NCBI GenBank assembly: GCA_964560875.1
Contig: CAZLMW010000024.1
Coordinates: 1-64,000, forward strand
Origin: CAZLMW01 sp964560875
GTDB taxonomy: Bacteria; Myxococcota_A; UBA9042
DNA: 64,000 nt
Reading direction: 5' to 3'
The translations under genes and the position numbers were made by a program. Shown piece by piece: positions 26,724 through 35,045 of the stretch; the first letter of the stretch is position 1; each line of letters begins with the position of its first letter. The notes under the pieces were generated by a model. It saw only the letters and a program-made list of their open reading frames with translations, was not told the origin of the DNA and made no database searches.

Positions 26724-28466
26724 ATGATGCGCAAACGCAAGACCAGTTGGCCCAAGACTTTCGCGGCGACCGTAGCGACCTTGCTCGCGGCGGTGGTCAT
26801 TGGCGGGTGTGGCGATGAGCCTTCGGACACCAAGGAAGACGATATCGTCGAGGACGCGGGCCTGGACGCCGGACAGCGATTCAACTTCCAAGACGACGAC
26901 ACCGCGGCAGCGGATGATTCGGCGTCTTCGAGCGGATCGTCCGGGGCATCCTCCGACGGGGGCAGCAGCGGCGGATCGGACAGCGCTGGTTCGACCGACG
27001 CTGGCAAAGCCGGGCCGGTTGATGCGGGCCACGTCGAGATCACCAGCTGCAAGGGCCATTGCGGCATCTACCTCGAGGAAAACCAGTGCCATTGCACGCC
27101 GGCCTGTGTCGACAAGGGCGACTGCTGCGCCGACTTCCAGTTGATGTGCACGTGCAAGGCAAACAAGGACTGCGACGACGCCAACGCGTGCACCACGGAC
27201 TCCTGCAGCAAGGGACACTGCAAACAGATCCCGTTCCAGAATTGCTGCCAGGCCGATAACGAATGCAAAGGCGGCAGCGCATGCAAGATCGCCAAGTGTC
27301 TCGACGGCACCTGCAGCCTCGTGGACAAGGACTGCAGCGACGGCGTCGCCTGCACCGCCGATCTCTGCGAGGCGAAAACGGGCAAGTGCAGCAACGCGCT
27401 CGCCCCCAATAAGTGCCTGATCGACGGATTTTGCGCGTCGAAGGACGACAAGAAGCCCGGCGCGGTGGGCTGCGAGATCTGCCAGCCTGCCGTGGACGCC
27501 AACAAGTGGACCGCCAAGAAGGGGACCTGCCTCATCGACGGCAAGTGTTACGCGGCCAATGACGCGCATCCGACCGACAAGTGTCTGCAGTGCGACCCCG
27601 CCAAGGGCCTCGACAAGTGGTCGGTCAAGACGGGCTGGTGCCACATCGGTAAGGCCTGCTACGTGTCGGGCCAAAACCCGACTGGCGTCACGTGCGCGAG
27701 TTGCGCGCCGAGCAAGAGCCAAAAGGAGTGGACAGGCGCCCCCGGAAAGTGCGCCGTCCAGACCGCCAAGGGCGTTCAGTGCATCGACAAGGGCAAGCCG
27801 CATCCCGATATCGGCGCGTGTTCGGTCTGCGATCCTTCGACGTCGACATCCGGCACAACGCTCGCGGACGGCTGGTGTCTCATCGACAACCAGTGCGTCT
27901 CCAAGGGCAAAGCCGGGCTGGCAGAGGACATATGCAGCGTCTGCGACCCGGCCAAATCCACCGACAAATGGACGCCCAAGAAAGCCGGGGTCGACTGCAA
28001 CGACGGCGACCCTTGCACCATCGACTCGATCTGCAACGCGGCCGGCAAGTGCGTTGGCAAGTCCAACCCGGGATGTTGCAAGAAGGACGATGACTGCGCC
28101 GATCTCGCCAAACAGGCGGGCCCCTGCGAAGTGCCGATCTGTCTGAAATCGACGGGCACCTGCGAGCTCCAAAAACTCGGCGCGGATAAATGCTGCACGT
28201 CCGGCAAGTGCTGCGACGTGGCCAAGAGCCAGGTCAAGCCGCAGGGCACGCCGTGTTCGACCACCGTCATCGGCTCCGAATACCGCTGCGACGGCCAGAA
28301 GGCGGAGAAGCGCTCGCTCTTTCCCGGTTGCACGGGATCGCATGGCAGCAAATGCAGCAGCTCGGCCCCGAACAAGGCGCCCGGTGCATGGACCGTCACC
28401 AAGACCTGCCCTGCCAAGACCAAGTGCGTGTTGAAGTCGTCCAAGTGGCCACCGACCTGTACTTGA
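26724..28466 (+). CDS. lipoprotein with somatomedin-B-like domain and Cys-rich repeats
   Basis: A 580-aa secreted lipoprotein. Lipobox VVIGGC with Cys29, then an acidic and Ser/Gly-rich spacer to about 100. Residues 109-142 hold eight cysteines (109, 113, 122, 124, 128, 134, 135, 142) in the order and almost exactly the spacing of the animal somatomedin-B domain: gaps 4-9-2-4-6-1-7 against 4-10-2-4-6-1-7 in vitronectin. After it come CxDxxACTxDSC-type repeats and longer units of the form CLIDGKCY..CLQCDP..KW. It is a likely surface adhesin or binding protein (inference). The next gene is a longer relative. Confidence 0.75.
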   Translation: MMRKRKTSWPKTFAATVATLLAAVVIGGCGDEPSDTKEDDIVEDAGLDAGQRFNFQDDDTAAADDSASSSGSSGASSDGGSSGGSDSAGSTDAGKAGPVDAGHVEITSCKGHCGIYLEENQCHCTPACVDKGDCCADFQLMCTCKANKDCDDANACTTDSCSKGHCKQIPFQNCCQADNECKGGSACKIAKCLDGTCSLVDKDCSDGVACTADLCEAKTGKCSNALAPNKCLIDGFCASKDDKKPGAVGCEICQPAVDANKWTAKKGTCLIDGKCYAANDAHPTDKCLQCDPAKGLDKWSVKTGWCHIGKACYVSGQNPTGVTCASCAPSKSQKEWTGAPGKCAVQTAKGVQCIDKGKPHPDIGACSVCDPSTSTSGTTLADGWCLIDNQCVSKGKAGLAEDICSVCDPAKSTDKWTPKKAGVDCNDGDPCTIDSICNAAGKCVGKSNPGCCKKDDDCADLAKQAGPCEVPICLKSTGTCELQKLGADKCCTSGKCCDVAKSQVKPQGTPCSTTVIGSEYRCDGQKAEKRSLFPGCTGSHGSKCSSSAPNKAPGAWTVTKTCPAKTKCVLKSSKWPPTCT

Positions 28467-28647
28467 CCGGTGAAAAATTGACTGGCGAGACGCGCAAAAA
28501 CGCTCGCGTCGGGGCGTTCACACACCGCGAGTGCGCGGTTTGGCGCCTTGACCCGCGGAGTCCGCACCGGCAACCTGCTGTTACCCCTGTCTTTTGCGGC
28601 TTCTTTTTGCGGCTCCTCCGTCCCAACGATCTCGCCGGGAAGAACTG

Positions 28648-31600
28648 ATGATGCAGCGAACGTCACGCGGCTTGACCGGCCGGGTCCCATTTGTCGTGGT
28701 TGCGGCCACGTGCTGGCTCGTTGTGAGCTCTGCCGGTTGCGGTGACGACGCCGCTGTCGACAGCAGCAACAAGACCGTCGACGCGGGCAACAACACCGAA
28801 AACGACATCGCCGAAAAGGACACCGGCTCATCGACAACGACGGACACGGCGACCGCAACGGACACCGGCACAAGCGCCGACGCAGGCAAAGCTGGCGACA
28901 CCAGCATCCAACCCACTTGCCCCGGAAATCCCGGGTGCTCCTGCGGCAGCGACGACGAGTGCTACAGCGATCACTGCATCGAGGTGGGTGGCGCCAAGGT
29001 CTGCGCCCGGCTTTGCGCGGACGGCTGCAAAGACAACGAAGCCTGCGTGAAGAAGGGCAACGACCAGGTCTGCGTGCCCAAGTGGTCCGAGGTGTGCAAA
29101 CCGTGCAAAGCCAACAGCGAGTGCCAGGGTCAGGGGCTCGACAAGAACCGCTGCGTCGACCGCGGGGCCGACGGTTTCTTCTGCGGGACGGTCTGCACCA
29201 AGAGCGATGAGTGCCCGACCGGTTATGTCTGCGAGGACCTCGTGGACGTCGAAGGCGCCAAGACCCGCCAATGCGTTTTGCCAGCCAACAAGGTGTGCTC
29301 CTGTTCGGATGCCGCGATGAAGGTCGAGGCGACAACGAGCTGCAAGGCCAAGCACAGCAACGGCGGATTCTGCCTCGGCGAGCGCACGTGCCTGGCCAAA
29401 GGTGCGCCCGGTGCCCCCACAAACGGCGGACTGACCGCATGCAAAGCGCCTGAGCCCGCGACCGAAACGTGCGATGGCATCGACAACGATTGCGACGGTG
29501 TGAGCGACGAGCAGACGTGCGACGACAACAACCCGTGCACCGCCGATTCATGTGGCGGAGCGGCCGGTTGCACCTACCTCGGTGACAGCGGCAAGCCCTG
29601 CGACGCCGATGGTTCGGTCTGCACCCAAAACGACACGTGCAAAGACGGCAAATGTCAGCCCGGCAAGGCCAAAGTCTGCGACGACAACAACCCGTGCACC
29701 GCCGACTCGTGCGATCCCAAGACCGGCTGTACGACCAAGCCCGAAGACGGCTCGGGCTGCAACGCCGACGACAACCCGTGCACCGTCAACGACACCTGCA
29801 AGAACGGGCAATGCGGCGCGGGGCCGAAGAAGGCCTGCGAATCCGGCGATGACTGCATCCAGGGCAAGTGCGATCTCACTTCCGGTGCGTGCAAATACAC
29901 GGCGAAGGCCGGCGTTCCGTGCAACGACGGCAACCCGTGCACGAACAACGAGTCCTGCGCCGGCGAGGTCTGCAAGGGCAAGCTCATCAACTGCGACGAC
30001 AAATCGCCGTGCACCTCCGACAGCTGCAACCCGGTCAAGGGCTGCCAGCACGACAAGACCGCCGGGCCGTGCAGCGACGACGACAAGTGCACGGAGAAAG
30101 ACGCGTGCAAAGACGGCAAGTGTGTCGGCCTCGCTATCGGCGTGACCAAGGCCTGCGACGATGACAACGCGTGCACGCAGGACTCCTGCAAGAGTCAAAG
30201 CGGCTGCTTCCACAAGAAGCTCGACGGCACGACCTGTTCAGACGGCAACACCTGCACCGAAAAGGACACCTGCAAAATCGGCAAGTGCCAGGCGGGCGCC
30301 AACGCGTGCGGCTGCACGACGGATGCAGACTGCAAGACCAAGGAAGACGGCAACCTCTGCAACGGCACCCTGCACTGCGATGCGTCCAGCAAGACGTGCA
30401 AAATCAAGCCGGGCAGCAAGGTCAGCTGCGACACGACCGTCAACAACGCCTGCCGCGCCAATGCGTGCAATCCCAAGACCGGCGTCTGCGCCATCACGAA
30501 CACCACGGACGGGACGAGCTGCGACGCGGACGGCTCGGTTTGCACCAAGAACGACACCTGCAAGGCCGGCAAATGCCGACCCGGGTCGCCGGCGAAGTGC
30601 GACGACAACAACGACTGCACAAGCGACGTGTGCGACGCGAAGAAGGGCTGTACCTACAAGGCCAACAACGATCCGTGCGACGCGGACGGCTCCAAGTGCA
30701 CGCAGGCCGATCGATGCAAGGGCGGGGCGTGTGTGGCGGGCAAGGCCAAGGCTTGCGACGACAGCGAAGACTGCACCAAGGACGTCTGCCGCGCCTCGGA
30801 CGCCGTCTGCCTGTATCAGCCGCTAACCAACACCTGCGACGACGGCAACAAGTGCACGCTCGGCGAAAAGTGCGGCCAACACCAGGTCACGCTGGCGTGG
30901 ACGTGCGTGGCCCAAAAGAACCTGACCTGCAACGACGGAAACCCGTGCACGGTCGACAAGTGCGACGCCAACAAGGGTTGTGTGGCCCAGGCGGTGCCCG
31001 ACGGAGCGGCCTGCAGCGACGGCAACAAGTGCACGACCGGCGATACCTGTGCCGGCGGCAAGTGTTCGGGCAAAGCCGTCGCGCCCAAGCTGCACTGCAA
31101 CGACTTCAACGCGTGCACGGACGACGTATGCAGCCCATCGCAGGGGTGCTTGAACAAACCCGCCGGGGCCAAGACCTGCGACGACGGGGACAAGTGCACG
31201 ACCGGCGACAAGTGCGCAGCCGGCAAATGCATCGGCGGCGCCAACACCTGCGGATGCGCGACGGACAAGGACTGCGCGGACAAAGAGGACGGCAACAAGT
31301 GCAACGGCACGCTGTTTTGCAACAAGACGACAAACAAGTGCGCGATCAACCCCGCCACGGTCGTCTCGTGCGACACATCGCTCAACACCGTGTGTCAGAC
31401 CAACGGGTGCGATCCCAAGGCCGGCAAATGCGTGGTCACCAAGAAGAAGGACGGCACCCCGTGCAACGCCGACAACAACGTGTGTACCGGCAAGGATGCA
31501 TGCGCGTCGGGGACATGCGTGCCCGGCAAGCTGCTCGACTGCAACGACAACAACCCGTGTACGTCCGACAGCTGCGACCCCAAGGGCGGGTGCGTCAACA

Positions 31601-32913
31601 CACCGACCGCGGGCACTTGCGATGACGGCGACAAGTGCACGCAGCTCGACACCTGCCAGGGCGGCGGCTGCAAGGGCAAACCGCTGGATATCAAGACCGC
31701 CTGCGACGACGGCAACAACTGCACGACCGACAGCTGCGACAAGGGCAAGGGTTGCCAGAACAAGGCGCTCGCCGACGGCAAGAAGTGCGACGACAGCAAC
31801 GACTGCACCGTCAGCGACCAATGCAAGTCCGGTAAGTGCGCGGGCGGCACCAACGTCTGCGCTTGCAAGGTCGACGCGGACTGCAAGAGCAAAGAAGACG
31901 GCAACGCGTGCAACGGCACCCTGTTCTGCGACACAAGCGGCGGCGTGAGCCAGTGCAAGATCAACCCGACGACCATCGTCAAGTGCAACACCAGCACCGA
32001 CAACTTCTGCAAGAAGACCGCGTGCAACCCCAACACCGGCAAGTGCGAAGCGGACGTGAAGTCCGACAAGACCCCCTGTAACGCCGACAACTCGGTCTGT
32101 TCGACATCGGACGCGTGCAAATCGGGCAAATGCCTGGCCGGGCCACTGCTGCCATGTGACGACAAGAGCCCCTGCACCGTGGACTCCTGCGACCCGAAGA
32201 AGGGCTGCGTTCACACCGCCAAATCCGGCCCCTGCGACGCGGACGGCAACGCGTGCACCGTCAACGACACCTGTGCGGCGGGCAAATGCGCGGTCGGCAA
32301 GAAGAAGGACTGCAGCGACGGTACGACGTGCACCGAGGACACATGCGACAAGACGTCGGGCAAGTGCGGCTACAAGAACATCGTCACGTCATGCAGCGAC
32401 GGAAGCGCCTGCACGCTCGGAGACAAGTGCGGGACCGACAAGGCCGGCAAGTACACGTGCATCCCGGGCAAGATCGCCGATTGCGACGACTCCAACCCGT
32501 GCACCGTCGACGCGTGCGACAAGGTCAAGGGCTGCGGCAACACGATCGACACGGCCCTGACAGCCCCCTGCTGGTCGGGCGATCCGAAACAACGGTCGGT
32601 GGGCGAATGCAAAGACGGCAAGCAGCGCTGCCAGTCCGATGGATCGCTGGGTAAGTGCCTCGGCAGCAAACTCCCCGCCAACATCGAGCCCTGTGACGCC
32701 AAGGACAACGACTGCGACGGCACGACCGATGAAGGCTGCGCGCCCACCGCGTTCGAAGCGCGGGTCGGCAACGCAGTGCTCGAGGGCAAGGGCAAGAAGT
32801 TCGGCGTTCGAGCGACCGTAGCCGTCAGCGGCGTCGGTGGCGTGTCCAAGACGACAGGCAAGTACGGGGCCGGTTTCGGTTGGTACCAGTGGCTGCGCAG
32901 CTGGCTGAAATAG
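28648..32913 (+). CDS. giant Cys-rich repeat lipoprotein with MopE-type motifs
   Basis: A 1421-aa lipoprotein. Lipobox VSSAGC with Cys31, then a Thr/Asp/Ala-rich spacer. About 30 short units of the form CDDxNxCTxDxC follow. Three copies of a longer unit (about 60 residues, core KEDGNxCNGTLxC) start near 30304, 31249 and 31858. Two metal-binding DNDCDG motifs of the MopE type lie near residues 275 and 1349. The extreme C-terminus after the last Cys is short and aromatic (GWYQWLRSWLK). Such proteins are typical of myxobacterial surfaces; calcium or copper binding is inferred from the MopE motifs. Confidence 0.85.
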   Translation: MMQRTSRGLTGRVPFVVVAATCWLVVSSAGCGDDAAVDSSNKTVDAGNNTENDIAEKDTGSSTTTDTATATDTGTSADAGKAGDTSIQPTCPGNPGCSCGSDDECYSDHCIEVGGAKVCARLCADGCKDNEACVKKGNDQVCVPKWSEVCKPCKANSECQGQGLDKNRCVDRGADGFFCGTVCTKSDECPTGYVCEDLVDVEGAKTRQCVLPANKVCSCSDAAMKVEATTSCKAKHSNGGFCLGERTCLAKGAPGAPTNGGLTACKAPEPATETCDGIDNDCDGVSDEQTCDDNNPCTADSCGGAAGCTYLGDSGKPCDADGSVCTQNDTCKDGKCQPGKAKVCDDNNPCTADSCDPKTGCTTKPEDGSGCNADDNPCTVNDTCKNGQCGAGPKKACESGDDCIQGKCDLTSGACKYTAKAGVPCNDGNPCTNNESCAGEVCKGKLINCDDKSPCTSDSCNPVKGCQHDKTAGPCSDDDKCTEKDACKDGKCVGLAIGVTKACDDDNACTQDSCKSQSGCFHKKLDGTTCSDGNTCTEKDTCKIGKCQAGANACGCTTDADCKTKEDGNLCNGTLHCDASSKTCKIKPGSKVSCDTTVNNACRANACNPKTGVCAITNTTDGTSCDADGSVCTKNDTCKAGKCRPGSPAKCDDNNDCTSDVCDAKKGCTYKANNDPCDADGSKCTQADRCKGGACVAGKAKACDDSEDCTKDVCRASDAVCLYQPLTNTCDDGNKCTLGEKCGQHQVTLAWTCVAQKNLTCNDGNPCTVDKCDANKGCVAQAVPDGAACSDGNKCTTGDTCAGGKCSGKAVAPKLHCNDFNACTDDVCSPSQGCLNKPAGAKTCDDGDKCTTGDKCAAGKCIGGANTCGCATDKDCADKEDGNKCNGTLFCNKTTNKCAINPATVVSCDTSLNTVCQTNGCDPKAGKCVVTKKKDGTPCNADNNVCTGKDACASGTCVPGKLLDCNDNNPCTSDSCDPKGGCVNTPTAGTCDDGDKCTQLDTCQGGGCKGKPLDIKTACDDGNNCTTDSCDKGKGCQNKALADGKKCDDSNDCTVSDQCKSGKCAGGTNVCACKVDADCKSKEDGNACNGTLFCDTSGGVSQCKINPTTIVKCNTSTDNFCKKTACNPNTGKCEADVKSDKTPCNADNSVCSTSDACKSGKCLAGPLLPCDDKSPCTVDSCDPKKGCVHTAKSGPCDADGNACTVNDTCAAGKCAVGKKKDCSDGTTCTEDTCDKTSGKCGYKNIVTSCSDGSACTLGDKCGTDKAGKYTCIPGKIADCDDSNPCTVDACDKVKGCGNTIDTALTAPCWSGDPKQRSVGECKDGKQRCQSDGSLGKCLGSKLPANIEPCDAKDNDCDGTTDEGCAPTAFEARVGNAVLEGKGKKFGVRATVAVSGVGGVSKTTGKYGAGFGWYQWLRSWLK

Positions 32914-32945
32914 CGCGTGACGGCAACCGCGGTCGCGCGAACCAA

Positions 32946-33650
32946 TCAACTTCTCTTCGACGCACGCGCCTTGGCTTTGCGCTTTGTGGCGGTGGCTCGA
33001 GCTCGTTTGGATTCCTCGGCAGCCCGTGTCTTGAGCCCGGCCCAACCGCAGATCGGACAGTCCGCCCACTCATGCCGCAGCGCCGGGCAGAAGTCGCGCC
33101 CAAAGTAGATGATCTGCAGGTGCAGGCGGTTCCAGGACTCGCGGGGAAACAGCGCTTTGAGGTCAGCTTCGGTGCGATCGACATTTTTGCCGCTGCTCAG
33201 GCCCCAGCGCCACGCGAGCCGGTGGATGTGGGTGTCGACGGGGAACGCGGGCACGCCGAAAGCCTGGGCCATGACGACGGACGCGGTCTTGTGGCCGACA
33301 CCGGGCAGGCGTTCGAGCGCTTCGAAGTCGGCGGGAACCTCGCCGTTGTGTTCGTCGAGAAGCATCCTGCTGAGCGTGAAGATCGCCTTGGATTTTTGCG
33401 GGGAAAGGCCACAGGGCTTGATGATCGCGCGGATCTCTTCGACCGACAGCTTCACCATCGCCGCGGGGTTGGGCGCGACGGCAAACAGCTTCGGCGTGAT
33501 CTGGTTGACCTTCTTGTCGGTGCACTGCGCGCTCAGCAGGACGGCAACGAGCAACGTGTACGAATCGACGTGGTCGAGGGGGATCGGAACCTCGGGGTAC
33601 AGGTCGTCGAGAATCGCGTGGATTCGCGCCGCTTTTTCCGTCTTTTTCAT
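32946..33650 (-). CDS. nth: endonuclease III
   Basis: A 234-aa DNA glycosylase/AP lyase for oxidised pyrimidines. Start at 33650 with GGAG 6 nt upstream. Seen: LLSAQCTDKKVNQ, the helix-hairpin-helix with catalytic Lys (ERLPGVGHKTASVV) and the catalytic Asp in FPVDTHIHRLAWR. The iron-sulfur loop is not canonical: the usual C-x6-C-x2-C-x5-C becomes C, nine residues, C-x2-C with no fourth Cys. A Lys/Arg-rich tail of about 30 residues follows. The catalytic centre is intact; cluster binding is doubtful. Confidence 0.9.
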   Translation of the reverse strand: MKKTEKAARIHAILDDLYPEVPIPLDHVDSYTLLVAVLLSAQCTDKKVNQITPKLFAVAPNPAAMVKLSVEEIRAIIKPCGLSPQKSKAIFTLSRMLLDEHNGEVPADFEALERLPGVGHKTASVVMAQAFGVPAFPVDTHIHRLAWRWGLSSGKNVDRTEADLKALFPRESWNRLHLQIIYFGRDFCPALRHEWADCPICGWAGLKTRAAEESKRARATATKRKAKARASKRS

Positions 33651-33737
33651 CGTTTCTCCACGCCCCGAGCAGGGGCCGGTCACGCTTCTGTTTGGAGGGT
33701 CGGTCTGCTAAGTTCCGCGCGCCTACAGGAGTCTGCG

Positions 33738-35045
33738 ATGAACCGTTGCCCCGCGCTTCTTTCGACGCCGCGAATCGCGCTACCGACCGTCTTGGTTGCG
33801 GCGGCTTTGCTGCTTGCCACGGCCCCCGCCGTCGCACAAGCCCCAGTTCCCAATGCTGCAGCCCCCAAAGCCGACGACAAGGACGCCGCCGCGCTCAACC
33901 CCGGCAACGGAAAGAGCAACAAACTCGACGCGCTGCCCGGCACCGACCCTGGCTTCAAGTCGCCCGGCTACAGCAAACACTACCCCGGCATGGCGCTGGT
34001 GCGACGCGGCGAGCTGATGGTGCGCCTGCGTGCGCGCATCGAGACGCGTATTGGCCTGTGGGCGCAAGGTGCCGAAAAGCAGGAGGCGATGTTCGTCAAC
34101 GGCGACCAGGTGGAGCGCGTCGGTTTCGGCATTCCACGGGCCCGAATCGGCCTCAGCGGTGAGGTTGCCAAGCACATCCCCTTCGTCATCGTCACCGACC
34201 TCGCGCGGGGCGGCGGCGACACCGAAGGCAAGTACCTGCTCGACGCGTGGGTGGGCTACGAGCGCTTCCACTACTTCAAGTTCTACCTCGGCGCGCGCAC
34301 CGTTCCATTCGCGCGTTCGGCGATCCTCAGCAGCGCCGACGCCGGTCTCTCCGAGCGTTCCCGAGCCGGTGACGCGATGGCGCCGTTTCGCCAGGTGGGA
34401 CTGACCGTGGCGGGCGACTACGACCTGTTGGGCCTTGGCTGGCGACTTGGTGTCTACAACGCATTCGAGCGCCATTCCGTGTTCTACCGGGGCCACGTCA
34501 ACGCGACCGGTCTGCGCGGCAACCGATTCCACGGCGTGTCGGTGGTCGGCCGCCTGCAGCTGGAGCCGCTCGGACCCGTGGGCATGGAGATCGCCGATCT
34601 CGACGGCGGCGGCCTGCGTATCCATGTTGGCGGCGGCTACTACAACAACGGCGCGAAGACGACCTCGACCACCGGCATGGAGGCCGACTTGCACGTCAAG
34701 GTCCACGGTTTCCACCTCTTCGTCGAGTGGATCGCCGACAGCGCCGACCCCGTGGAGGAGCCCACCACGACCACCACCATCCCGCAGGACGTCCAGCGCC
34801 AAGCCATCACCGCCGAGCTCGGGTACACGTTGGGCAAGAACGGCCTCGCCGTGCGCACCGAGCTCATCGACCCGGACACCGCCAAGGAAGACAACCGCGA
34901 CGAAATGTGGCTGTCGGTCGCGTTCAACCACCACTTCATCCGCAACATCGCCCGCTTCTCGCTGCAGTTTGACCACCGCGAGGAGCTGGCCGGGCAGCCG
35001 CGCGACAACGACGCGGTGTTCGGCAAGCTGGCGCTGAGGTTTTGA
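33738..35045 (+). CDS. porin, phosphate-selective O/P-like
   Basis: A 435-aa outer-membrane barrel. Start at 33738 with AGGAG upstream; signal peptide to about 34 (ATAPAVAQA). The mature part shows the OprP/OprO-like pattern: GELMVRLRARIETRIGLWAQ, FGIPRARIGLSGEVAKHIPF, YFKFYLGARTVPFARSAILS, and a final strand ending in Phe (GKLALRF), as needed for assembly by the BAM machine. The next gene starts inside its stop codon (TGATG), so the two are coupled. Selectivity for phosphate is inferred from family and the phosphoesterase-like neighbour. Confidence 0.75.
   Translation: MNRCPALLSTPRIALPTVLVAAALLLATAPAVAQAPVPNAAAPKADDKDAAALNPGNGKSNKLDALPGTDPGFKSPGYSKHYPGMALVRRGELMVRLRARIETRIGLWAQGAEKQEAMFVNGDQVERVGFGIPRARIGLSGEVAKHIPFVIVTDLARGGGDTEGKYLLDAWVGYERFHYFKFYLGARTVPFARSAILSSADAGLSERSRAGDAMAPFRQVGLTVAGDYDLLGLGWRLGVYNAFERHSVFYRGHVNATGLRGNRFHGVSVVGRLQLEPLGPVGMEIADLDGGGLRIHVGGGYYNNGAKTTSTTGMEADLHVKVHGFHLFVEWIADSADPVEEPTTTTTIPQDVQRQAITAELGYTLGKNGLAVRTELIDPDTAKEDNRDEMWLSVAFNHHFIRNIARFSLQFDHREELAGQPRDNDAVFGKLALRF

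Noticed and set aside
29552..30826. Long alternative-frame proteins inside the Cys-rich gene
   Set aside because: They are Arg/Thr/Ala-rich shadows caused by the periodic codon pattern of the repeats, with no start signals.
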